A program made the position numbers and the translations under genes. A DNA stretch of 10,275 nt, taken from NCBI GenBank assembly GCA_031264545.1, contig JAISDV010000192.1, positions 1-10,275 on the forward strand, written 5' to 3'. This DNA is from Oscillospiraceae bacterium (lineage in GTDB: Bacteria > Bacillota > Clostridia > Oscillospirales > Oscillospiraceae). Each line of letters opens with the position of its first letter. Within the stretch, counting starts at the first letter, position 1. The notes beneath the pieces are model-generated. The model saw only the letters and a program-made list of their open reading frames with translations. It searched no databases and was not told where the DNA came from. Below, in pieces: positions 1 to 6,285 of the stretch.

Positions 1-818
1 GCGCCCATACCCAGTTCGACCATCATTTGGCCCGCCTCATATTCGTGCCGGAGGAAATCCACCAGAGCCGGGTCCGCTGACTGTCCGCTCATACATGAAT
101 TGGCAATCAACAAACGGCCGGGCAGCGGACACGGCATGTGTTTTCTCAGATTAGCGCATTTAACCAGCAAGTCATTGGTTTTATTTGAAATATCCATTCT
201 GTATTTCAGCTTGTCCCAATCAAGCTTTGTGCCGGTAAAGTCCTCCATGAACGCAATGAATTCCTTCGTCTGCCTGACGAGGTATTCCACGCCGCGCTGA
301 TCCCTGCGAAACGGCGTGTCTATATTGAAGGTCGGTTTTCCAAGGATTTTTTGCATGTTCGGATAAGCGATTCGCGAGGAGTCACAGGGAACGGTAGAAT
401 AGACGAAAGCATCCGGTTCAACGCCATACTGGCCGGCCAGCAGCGCGCCAAGCTCGATCTTGCTAATCGCACACATGCTCTGATTTGCAACGCCCTCACT
501 AAGGTCGATATATTTAGAAGCCACTTCGACATTCGGCGCCAGGCTTAGGGGAAGCTGATCCAGATAGTATGGCTGGCAGTCAAAAGCGTAAATAATATCC
601 AGCGGAACAGGCCCGCCGAAGAATATAAGCTTTTTACCATCCCTTTTTGCGTCACGGATGGGGAACCAAGTTGCTTTTTGGATCTCGATGCTCCATAAGG
701 CGTCGGGATCTTTTGCCAAACAGCGCTTATATTTGCTTTCGATCGTATCACAAATGTAATCCATTGTACTCATTTCACCGCTTAAGACCTTACTTGTATT
801 GTCAACGTACTGCGCCAT
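1..818 (-). CDS. 2-hydroxyacyl-CoA dehydratase family subunit (3' end outside window)
   Basis: The frame is open from an ATG at 818 to the window edge, giving the first 272 residues. The ATG follows the stop of the upstream gene by 3 bases, and AGGAGG inside the end of that gene serves as its ribosome binding site, so the two are co-transcribed and probably translationally coupled. The protein resembles one subunit of the 2-hydroxyacyl-CoA dehydratase/benzoyl-CoA reductase family (HgdA/HgdB, HadB/HadC, Bcr types). It has a glycine-rich 'FFGGPVPLDIIYAF' near residues 67-79, then NQSMC (C116) and VPCDSS (C145), and a 'FNIDTPF' stretch. Family members use three cysteines per subunit for a [4Fe-4S] cluster; C116 and C145 are the likely first two (inference), and the third would lie beyond the window. 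The role would be cytoplasmic, oxygen-sensitive radical dehydration of an (R)-2-hydroxyacyl-CoA. A reductase acting on an aromatic or other acyl-CoA is an alternative. The substrate cannot be deduced. Confidence 0.85.
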   Translation of the reverse strand, partial: MAQYVDNTSKVLSGEMSTMDYICDTIESKYKRCLAKDPDALWSIEIQKATWFPIRDAKRDGKKLIFFGGPVPLDIIYAFDCQPYYLDQLPLSLAPNVEVASKYIDLSEGVANQSMCAISKIELGALLAGQYGVEPDAFVYSTVPCDSSRIAYPNMQKILGKPTFNIDTPFRRDQRGVEYLVRQTKEFIAFMEDFTGTKLDWDKLKYRMDISNKTNDLLVKCANLRKHMPCPLPGRLLIANSCMSGQSADPALVDFLRHEYEAGQMMVELGMG

Positions 819-821
819 AGC

Positions 822-1952
822 TCAGACCTCCTTTTCAATCATCTCAATAAATGCTTCTGCACGTATTTGAAGCTGTCCGATATTTGCCAGCTTCTGTTCT
901 CGCTCCAGATTAAGAATCGGAATACCGATTGCTTTCAGTTCCGGCTCAAGGAATACATTCTCGCCGCCCCAGCACTCGCAGTTCTGCATTTTTTCATAAA
1001 TGACGCCGTCCACACGGTATTCTTTTGCGCGGTTCAGGATCAGCGCGTGGAGCGCGTCGCGATTATCGATCATGCGGGGGCACACGATTCTGTCGAGATA
1101 GTAATCCGCGATAGTTCCGACGACATCGGCGTTATCGACGACAAGCTTCTCTCCAAAGCTCATGCTCCCGAGGCAGAGCGTATCGGCGACGACAAGTCCG
1201 CCCTTGTCCTCGACGGCCTGAATATATTTCGGGTCATCCAGGGCGCTTCCGATCACCATAAGGCGGGCGCGGCCGCCGTCAATCGGTTTTCTGCCGGGGG
1301 CGTCGGCCAGGAAAGCCTTCATCAGCGTTATGTACTCCTCGACCGGCATATTTGCAGAGGCGAGCATGATTGCCAGGGATTCCGCACCGGTAATGACAGG
1401 GCGTTCCGCTTTCTGAAGCGCGAGAAGCTGCTGAACAAGCCCGCGCGCCTCATTATAAAGCTTCACAGATTTAATGAGTTTTTCATCGGTAATCTTATTG
1501 CCGGTGAGCTTTTCCAGCGCCTCGACGAGTATCTTGAGCTCTTCCTTATAATAAGCCTTTGTTGCAGGACTATTCATACGTGGCGCGCCAATCTCTATAA
1601 GCGTCTGTTCTCTGCCGTTTTTTTTCGAGAAAGCTTTCCAATTGTCATAGATTCTCACCGCTTGCATACAGCCGTCGGATGCCACAAAACCGTCCAGGTC
1701 GTACACATTATCGATCAGATACTGGAGAACCGATTTTGCAAAACTGCAGCTGAAGCTGGACATATAGGCTTCGGCATCGTTGTACTGTTCGCAGCCGGTT
1801 GCTCTCAGTCTGACCGGCAGCACGTCCGCCGCATGAAGTATTTCCTGCGGCACGTGACAGCAGATGACGCCCATAACCTTTTTGCCAGAGGCTTTCCATG
1901 CGCTTATCGACTCTTTTGAAATACTTGCGTCGAATAGTTTTTGATAGTTCAC
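822..1952 (-). CDS. 2-hydroxyacyl-CoA dehydratase family subunit
   Basis: 376 residues from a GTG at 1952, which has AGGAAG about 8 bases upstream. A TTG at 2009 would add 19 Arg/Lys-rich residues but has no such site, so I prefer the GTG. The protein carries the family hallmark CCHVPQE...LPVRLRATG at about residues 31-53, then FSCSFAKS (C69), SDGC (C95), and near the C-terminus NCECWGGEN (C325, C327) followed by GIPILNLE. C69, C95 and C325 or C327 are the plausible [4Fe-4S] ligands, judging from the three-cysteine pattern of the family (inference). The length is normal for a single subunit. It would pair with the next gene as a heterodimer. The activating ATPase (HgdC type), CoA-transferase and acyl-CoA dehydrogenase often found beside such pairs are absent here, but may lie past the left edge. 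A divergent TetR-type regulator begins 156 bases upstream. The family call is firm; the substrate is unknown. Confidence 0.9.
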   Translation of the reverse strand: MNYQKLFDASISKESISAWKASGKKVMGVICCHVPQEILHAADVLPVRLRATGCEQYNDAEAYMSSFSCSFAKSVLQYLIDNVYDLDGFVASDGCMQAVRIYDNWKAFSKKNGREQTLIEIGAPRMNSPATKAYYKEELKILVEALEKLTGNKITDEKLIKSVKLYNEARGLVQQLLALQKAERPVITGAESLAIMLASANMPVEEYITLMKAFLADAPGRKPIDGGRARLMVIGSALDDPKYIQAVEDKGGLVVADTLCLGSMSFGEKLVVDNADVVGTIADYYLDRIVCPRMIDNRDALHALILNRAKEYRVDGVIYEKMQNCECWGGENVFLEPELKAIGIPILNLEREQKLANIGQLQIRAEAFIEMIEKEV

Positions 1953-2045
1953 GTGTCTCTTCCTTTCCAATGTTTTAGCGCGCCTGATGACAGCGCCCAC
2001 CTGCCTCAAATAATAGTGGTTAATCGGACAAAAGAAAGTTACGTA

Positions 2046-2074
2046 TTTACAAAGATGTAATATTATGATACAAT
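2046..2074 (+). promoter_or_regulatory. sigma-A-like promoter of the TetR-family regulator
   Basis: TTTACA at 2046-2051 and TACAAT at 2069-2074 are separated by 17 bases, each one mismatch from consensus. A start of transcription near 2081 would give a leader of about 28 bases with a strong AAGGAGG site just before the ATG at 2109. A weaker divergent promoter for the dehydratase genes may overlap on the other strand (GTGACG, 17 bases, CATAAT), so a protein bound here could affect both directions. Confidence 0.65.
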
Positions 2075-2080
2075 CTTACA
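2047..2080. promoter_or_regulatory. candidate operator in the dehydratase/tetR intergenic region
   Basis: TTACA (2047-2051), TGTAA (2056-2060) and TTACA (2076-2080) form inverted half-sites. The first two make a 14-base inverted repeat with a 4-base centre overlapping the -35 element. The second and third make a wider inverted pair that encloses the -10 element. TetR-family proteins usually bind such repeats in their own divergent promoter region, so autoregulation plus control of the dehydratase genes is a reasonable inference. The half-sites are short and AT-rich, so chance is possible. Confidence 0.3.
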
Positions 2081-2108
2081 GGATCGTCACGTTTAAGGAG
2101 GCCGCAAT

Positions 2109-2651
2109 ATGAACATTCACACCAAAAATCGGATTGTAAGTTCCTGCAATGCTCTTCTGCGAGCGCTCCCTTTTGAAAAAATTACTGTCAGCATGATCGC
2201 AAAAAGAAGCGGTGTATCCAAGCCGACATTCTATCGATACTTTCTCGATAAATACGACGTCGTAAACTACAGCTATAAAGTCAATCTGGACCGGTGGCGC
2301 TCACACAGCGGCGGCCGCAGCTGGAGGGATTTTTTTATCAAGATGTACACCGCCTCAAAGGCTGATTCAAAGCTTTTAAAAAATGCATACTCGACAGTCG
2401 GTATCAACTCATACAAAGAGTTTTTATTCAAATACTCGTATGAGGCAATACAGACCTCGGCGATAAAATGCAGGGGCGGCGCACCGCTGACCCGCGAGGA
2501 GGAAATTTACCTGGCCATTTTTTGCTACGGCGTAATAGCGGTGGATTATGAATGGATCAACGGCAACCTGGATTATACGGCGAAAGAAATGGCCGAACTG
2601 ACCTATCGGGCCCTGCCCGGCACACTGCGTGATCTGTGGTGGAATCCGTAG
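2109..2651 (+). CDS. TetR/AcrR-family transcriptional regulator
   Basis: 180 residues with a strong ribosome binding site (TTAAGGAGG) 8 bases before the ATG. Residues about 8-55 form the TetR DNA-binding domain: the helix-turn-helix reads ITVSMIAKRSGVSKPTFYRYF (about 25-45), with the expected 'T.YRYF' recognition helix followed by 'DKYDVV'. The remaining ~125 residues are helical, with aromatic-rich stretches (about residues 105-150), and would be the ligand-binding and dimerisation half. The length is typical of small TetR proteins of the DhaS-like type found in Firmicutes. It is transcribed away from the dehydratase genes across a 156-base shared spacer holding candidate operator repeats, so the natural inference is that it represses or activates that pair in response to a substrate-related small molecule. 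The ligand is unknown. Confidence 0.9.
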   Translation: MNIHTKNRIVSSCNALLRALPFEKITVSMIAKRSGVSKPTFYRYFLDKYDVVNYSYKVNLDRWRSHSGGRSWRDFFIKMYTASKADSKLLKNAYSTVGINSYKEFLFKYSYEAIQTSAIKCRGGAPLTREEEIYLAIFCYGVIAVDYEWINGNLDYTAKEMAELTYRALPGTLRDLWWNP

Positions 2652-3237
2652 GCGCTTGATCCGGCCTATGCCGGCGCCGCTGATCCGTATGAAATTGGTT
2701 TTTTCTCTCATAGCTGTCACCCGATATCAGAGCGCGGCCGTACCTGTATATGGAAGGGGAAGCACGGACAAAATCAACCATAAGCCGGCCCGCCGCTCTT
2801 TATGTGTCAGTATGCCAAGCGACACGAGCGGCGGGCGGATATTCACGAGCATCTGCGCAGACAAAATGTTCTGTCCGAGGCAGGGCTTGCCTTTGTCACA
2901 CACGGCGCGGACGGCCGGTATCGCGCCGATGACGATGTGCAATAATCGGTCTGGATCCCGCCTGCGCGGGCAGTTTCCGTTTCATATGCTCTTCCCGAGC
3001 AGGACATTCGCCGGCGCGGCAAGCCCGGCGACGGGCGCTGCGGGCATCACGCTGACAGCTGTTCCTTTGACTGCGGCTTTGATATGATGGGCAAGGCTGA
3101 AATGCTCGCGCGCCATATCCTCCGTGCCGGGGATTCTAAGCCGCTTATCGCGGCAGGAAATCAGAATATCAAGCACGGTAAGGTCATAAAGGTTCACCGT
3201 GAACGCCGGTGTAAACAGGCGGACGAACGCGGGAGTG
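2652..3237. other. convergent intergenic region, probably decayed coding sequence
   Basis: 586 bases lie between the 3' ends of tetR (plus) and the metal ATPase (minus), and no recognisable intact gene is seen. A GC-rich hairpin (CCGGC-CTAT-GCCGG, 2661-2674, with outer GGCG/CGCC) starts just after the tetR stop, and a T-rich stretch follows at about 2697-2705, so weak termination of tetR is possible. Two codon-aligned opposite frames are almost open. The plus frame from 2784 to past 3237 is broken by one TAA at 2943-2945. The minus frame from about 3245 to 2727 is broken by one TGA at 2984-2982. Both have GC-rich third positions and neither has a convincing ribosome binding site. One is probably the remnant of a gene and the other its mirror. 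I do not recognise either product. Confidence 0.45.
2788..2836. repeat. strong bulged hairpin in the convergent spacer
   Basis: GCCCGCCGCTC (2788-2798) is perfectly complementary to GAGCGGCGGGC (2826-2836). Inside it, GTGTC (2804-2808) pairs with GACAC (2821-2825) after a 5-base bulge TTTAT on one side, leaving a 12-base loop. There is no T-run on either flank, so this is not a standard intrinsic terminator. It could still stall polymerase or protect 3' ends of the two convergent transcripts, or be a remnant of a repeat element. Confidence 0.6.
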
Positions 3238-5352
3238 TCACAATTTCACCGTTCTCATGGCTCTCGTGGCGTTCAGTATCGCGATAACGGCGACGCCGAC
3301 GTCCCCGAACACAGCAGCCCACATATTCGCAAGGCCCATCGCGCCTGATATGAGGATAATCGCCTTGACCCCAAGCGCAAATATTACGTTCTGCCACACG
3401 ATGGTTTTAGTTTTCCGGGCGATTTGGATAGCCGCCGCGACCTTTGACGGCTCGTCGGTCATCAGCACCACGTCGGCCGCTTCGATCGCCGCGTCGGAGC
3501 CCACGCCGCCCATCGCGATGCCTACGTCCGCACGGGCAAGCGCAGGCGCGTCGTTTATACCGTCTCCGACAAACACAAGCTTGCCTTTCGAGAGCTTGCG
3601 GTGCTCCAGCTCTTCCAGCTTTTCGACCTTTTGGTGAGGCAGCAATTCGGAAAACGCCGCGTCAAGACCGAGCGTGTTTGCCAGCCGTTCACCCGCGATC
3701 CGGCTGTCACCCGTAATCATGACGGTTTTCTTCACGCCCGCGCGCCTGAGCGCGGCAACCGCCTGTTTGCTGTCGGCTTTCACAGCGTCGGCAATGACGA
3801 TATGCCCCGCGTATCTGCCGTCGACCGCAATATACACGACCGTGCCGGCAGCATCCGCAGCCGGGAAAGAAATGCCCGCGAGCAGGCTTGCATTCCCTGC
3901 AAGCACCGTTTTTCCGTCGATCACCGCGCGGATACCGAAGCCCGCGAGTTCCTCGATGCCGCTCGGCATAGCGACCGCCGTGCCGTAAGCCTCGCGGATT
4001 GAAACGGCGATCGGGTGCGTGGAGGCGCTTTCGGCGCGGGCGGCAAGGCTGAGCAGCTCGTCTGGCGTGAAGCCCTCCGCCGCAGCAAACTCCGTCACCG
4101 TGAACACGCCCTGCGTCAGTGTCCCCGTTTTGTCAAAAACCACTGTGTCCACATCGCTGAGGGCTTCCAGATAGTTGCTGCCTTTGACGAGTATCCCGTT
4201 GCGCGACGCGCCGCCGATACCGCCGAAAAAGCTGAGAGGAATAGAAATCACGAGTGCGCAGGGGCAGGATACGACGAGAAACACGAGCGCGCGCGACAGC
4301 CATTCCGAAAACACCGCGCCCGGCACAGCGAGCGGCGGGATGATAGCCAGGGCCGCCGCCGCAAGCACCACGGCAGGCGTATAATACCGCGAGAACCGCG
4401 TGATGAAGTTCTCGACCTTGGATTTGCGCGCGCTTGCGTTCTGCACGAGCTCCAGTATCTTTGACACCGTGGACTCGCCGAACGTTTTTATGACCCGGAT
4501 CGTCAGCAAGCCGTTTTTGTTCACCGAGCCGGACAGGACCTCGCTGCCCGGTTCGACATCGCGCGGCAGCGATTCGCCCGTCAGCGCGGAGGTATCGAGT
4601 GCGGAGCGCCCCTCCGTTACCACGCCGTCGAGCGGCACCTTCTCGCCGGGGCGGACGGCGATCAGCGCGCCAAGCTCCACCTCCTCCGGCGAAACGCGTC
4701 TCAGCTTTTCGCCGATTTTGAGATTGGCAAAATCCGGACGTATATCCATCAGCGCGGTAATCGACCTGCGGGAGCGCCCGACCGCGACATGCTCGAATAT
4801 TTCACCGATTTTGAAAAACAGCATAACCGCCGCGCCCTCCGGGTACTCGCCGATTGCGAACGCCCCGGCAGTCGCAACGCTCATCAGGAAGTTTTCATCG
4901 AACAGGCGCCCTTTGGATATGTTTTTCAACGCGCGCCATACGACGTCGCCGCCGACCAGCAAATAGGCGGCAAGGAACAGTGCAAATTCGAGCTGCCTGC
5001 CGAAGTCGAATATCACTCCGCCCGCGAAGAGGACCGCGCCGATACCGATCAGCGTATAGCGCAGAACGGCTTTTTTATCCGCCGGTTCTTTTGCCCGCGC
5101 CGACTTTCTTGCCGCCGTCGCCTCGGCTATGACGACTTCGGGCTCGTACTGCTTCACGATCCGGTTCGTTTCCGCGATAATTACGTCGAGCTTGCCGCCG
5201 TCGCCGACCTCAAGCGATAGTTTTTGCGTGACGAAGTCGATGGAAGCGGCATTTACGCCCGCCACCTTGTTAATACGCTTCTGCATTTTGTCGGCGCACG
5301 CCGCGCAGCACAGCCCATCTAAAATGTATTCCTTGCGGATAGTCTCTTCCAT
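3238..5352 (-). CDS. Zn/Cd/Pb-translocating P1B-type ATPase
   Basis: 704 residues, of normal family length, starting at an ATG with GGGAGG 7 bases upstream. An N-terminal HMA domain (about 9-75) carries GLCCAACADKM with C15, C16 and C19. The first membrane segments lie at about 97-195. The actuator motif TGES is at 258-261. The metal-site CPC is at 363-365, the phosphorylated Asp is D407 in DKTGTLT, the ATP-binding HP dipeptide is at 446-447 and GDGINDAP begins at 596. In the last membrane region, LGVKAI (K663) and VFGDVGV (D684) match the Lys/Asp pair that marks the Zn/Cd/Pb (ZntA/CadA, P1B-2) group, as opposed to the Cu exporters. It exports divalent soft metals across the cytoplasmic membrane using ATP. 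It is last in an operon with an ArsR-type repressor and a small HMA protein, whose stop is 15 bases upstream. The exact metal preference cannot be read from sequence. Confidence 0.95.
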   Translation of the reverse strand: MEETIRKEYILDGLCCAACADKMQKRINKVAGVNAASIDFVTQKLSLEVGDGGKLDVIIAETNRIVKQYEPEVVIAEATAARKSARAKEPADKKAVLRYTLIGIGAVLFAGGVIFDFGRQLEFALFLAAYLLVGGDVVWRALKNISKGRLFDENFLMSVATAGAFAIGEYPEGAAVMLFFKIGEIFEHVAVGRSRRSITALMDIRPDFANLKIGEKLRRVSPEEVELGALIAVRPGEKVPLDGVVTEGRSALDTSALTGESLPRDVEPGSEVLSGSVNKNGLLTIRVIKTFGESTVSKILELVQNASARKSKVENFITRFSRYYTPAVVLAAAALAIIPPLAVPGAVFSEWLSRALVFLVVSCPCALVISIPLSFFGGIGGASRNGILVKGSNYLEALSDVDTVVFDKTGTLTQGVFTVTEFAAAEGFTPDELLSLAARAESASTHPIAVSIREAYGTAVAMPSGIEELAGFGIRAVIDGKTVLAGNASLLAGISFPAADAAGTVVYIAVDGRYAGHIVIADAVKADSKQAVAALRRAGVKKTVMITGDSRIAGERLANTLGLDAAFSELLPHQKVEKLEELEHRKLSKGKLVFVGDGINDAPALARADVGIAMGGVGSDAAIEAADVVLMTDEPSKVAAAIQIARKTKTIVWQNVIFALGVKAIILISGAMGLANMWAAVFGDVGVAVIAILNATRAMRTVKL

Positions 5353-5367
5353 TTTGCCGCCTCCCGC

Positions 5368-5592
5368 TCAGCTTTCTCTGGTTACGATGTCCTCGTCGAT
5401 TTCGCTCGCGATCGCGGAGACAGACCGGAATATTTCATCCGCGTCTGCATCAAAGGTGACGGCGATGGACGTGTTCGGATAATCGAGCTCTGCGTTTTGT
5501 ACCCCCGCGAGCGCGCAGACCTCGCGCTTAATGGCGGCGGCGCAGTTCTCACAGCAGAGGTTTTCAAGAAAATAAGTTTTTGTGATGTTCAC
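5368..5592 (-). CDS. small HMA-domain metal-binding protein
   Basis: 74 residues. I chose the GTG at 5592 because AAAGGAG sits about 9 bases upstream and the HMA fold starts right after it. A longer frame up to 5721 only adds residues read from the repeat-bounded spacer. The sequence starts with a beta-strand (ITKTYFLENL), then CCENC (C13, C14, C17), then helix, strand and helix as in CopZ/HMA proteins, and fills the whole domain with no extension. The doubled-cysteine motif CCENC matches the CCAAC in the ATPase N-terminal domain, unlike the usual MxCxxC. An acidic C-terminal part (DADADE, EIDED) may add metal-binding carboxylates. It probably binds the same metal in the cytoplasm, as buffer or carrier for the pump. 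It lies between the repressor and the pump, with 200 bases upstream and 15 bases downstream. Confidence 0.85.
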   Translation of the reverse strand: MNITKTYFLENLCCENCAAAIKREVCALAGVQNAELDYPNTSIAVTFDADADEIFRSVSAIASEIDEDIVTRES

Positions 5593-5630
5593 AGAATCAA
5601 CTCCTTTACGCTTTACGCCGAAATTTTCAG

Positions 5631-5788
5631 AGCCTGTATTCATAGCAAGGAAGGCCGGACAGGCGAGCCGGTTTTTCGCCGGGCAAGGCAAATTTTTGCG
5701 GGAATGCTGGGTGGATTTCAAGAAAACTTAACGCAGGACGGCGGACAAGTGGCCGCTCAGACAACGTTTCGCGCTGTGAATACAGGTT
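5631..5788. repeat. inverted-repeat-bounded intergenic element (MITE-like candidate)
   Basis: Within the 200-base gap between the repressor and the HMA gene, CCTGTATTCA (5633-5642) is repeated in perfect inverse as TGAATACAGG (5777-5786). Allowing one mismatch, the match extends through AGC on the inner side (5633-5646 against 5773-5786). The arms enclose about 130 bases with no convincing gene, containing GCCGG repeats (about 5662-5690) and a small GCAAA/TTTGC hairpin near 5697-5708. The size, terminal inverted repeats and lack of coding sequence fit a miniature non-autonomous element or a dispersed intergenic repeat. No clear flanking target-site duplication could be identified. It could instead be a folded mRNA spacer within the operon. 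Confidence 0.45.
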
Positions 5789-5792
5789 CTTA

Positions 5793-6167
5793 TTACTCAC
5801 TTGTATGTAAAAGTCCCTGATAGAACACATTGCGGACATGCTCGTCGTCAAGCGCGTAGTAGACGACTTTGCCCTCCCGCCGATACTTGACGAGCCGCAG
5901 CTGCCGCAGCACCTTCAGGTGGTGAGACACAGCGGGCTGCGTCATATCCATTAGTGCGGCGATGTCGCATACGCACATCTCGGATAAGATGAGGGCGTTG
6001 ATGATTTTCAAGCGCGTCGGATCGCTGACTGCCTTGAACATTTCCGCCGTCTCTTTAAGCTGCCTGTCGTCGGACAGCCCGGCTCGCACCTGCCGGACTG
6101 TATCCTCATGGACGATGGTACAGGAACACAGCGTGCAATCCTCTCCGGGAACGGTTTTCGTCGGCAT
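5793..6167 (-). CDS. ArsR/SmtB-family metal-sensing repressor (CadC-like)
   Basis: 124 residues, starting at an ATG with AGGAGG 7 bases upstream. A longer in-frame start at 6203 would place the first codons inside the promoter/operator. The winged helix-turn-helix covers about 40-110, with recognition region MTQPAVSHHLKVLRQLRLV and the wing YRREGKVVYYAL. Metal ligands known from CadC/SmtB are all present. For the cysteine (alpha3N) site there are C14 and C16 (plus C11) in CTLCSC, and C65 and C67 in EMCVCD. For the alpha5 site there are D108, H110, H121 and E124, with the same spacing as in CadC. Such proteins bind the operator as a dimer and let go on binding Cd, Pb or Zn. It heads the operon with the HMA protein and ATPase and should repress its own promoter. 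Confidence 0.92.
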   Translation of the reverse strand: MPTKTVPGEDCTLCSCTIVHEDTVRQVRAGLSDDRQLKETAEMFKAVSDPTRLKIINALILSEMCVCDIAALMDMTQPAVSHHLKVLRQLRLVKYRREGKVVYYALDDEHVRNVFYQGLLHTSE

Positions 6168-6188
6168 AGAGTCGCCTCCTAAAAAAAT

Positions 6189-6213
6189 TAAACATATAAG
6201 CAACTGTTTATAT
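6189..6213. promoter_or_regulatory. candidate ArsR/CadC-type operator
   Basis: TAAACA (6189-6194) and TGTTTA (6205-6210) form an inverted repeat with a 10-base centre. A nested pair, ATATAA (6194-6199) and TTATAT (6208-6213), adds further symmetry. The site overlaps the -10 element and the predicted transcription start of the repressor gene. This is where ArsR/SmtB proteins typically bind an AT-rich imperfect 12-2-12 palindrome. The position, not an exact consensus match, is the main support. Confidence 0.55.
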
Positions 6214-6240
6214 TATAGAGCAAAAATCCACGCTTGTCAA
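6212..6240 (-). promoter_or_regulatory. sigma-A promoter of the metal resistance operon
   Basis: On the minus strand, TTGACA (6240-6235) and TATAAT (6217-6212) are both perfect consensus hexamers spaced by exactly 17 bases. Transcription would start near 6205, inside the candidate operator, with the repressor ATG at 6167. A consensus-strength promoter that is blocked by a repressor is the usual design for a metal-inducible operon. Confidence 0.88.
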
Positions 6241-6285
6241 GCGGATTTTTTGCAGTAAAAAATATTATGTCCGGGAGTATCTGTA

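Noticed and set aside
867..1919. 350-codon plus-strand open frame
   Set aside because: It lies entirely antisense to the well-supported dehydratase subunit; its product is rich in Cys, His and Arg and has no recognisable motif, so it is a mirror frame.
1953..2009. N-terminal extension of the dehydratase subunit from a TTG at 2009
   Set aside because: No ribosome binding site, and the extra residues (RQVGAVIRRAK...) do not resemble the family start; the GTG at 1952 has AGGAAG at good distance.
1953..2108. Clear promoter for the dehydratase operon on the minus strand
   Set aside because: The best candidate (GTGACG, 17 bases, CATAAT) is weak and overlaps the tetR promoter, so it is mentioned but not listed as its own feature.
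3150..3240. Intrinsic terminator for the metal operon
   Set aside because: Small inverted repeats occur (GTTCAC/GTGAAC; GCCGC/GCGGC) but none is followed by a T-run on the minus strand, so no terminator was called.
5593..5721. N-terminal extension of the small HMA protein
   Set aside because: It reads through the inverted-repeat-bounded spacer; AAAGGAG directly before the GTG at 5592 and the HMA fold boundary favour the short form.
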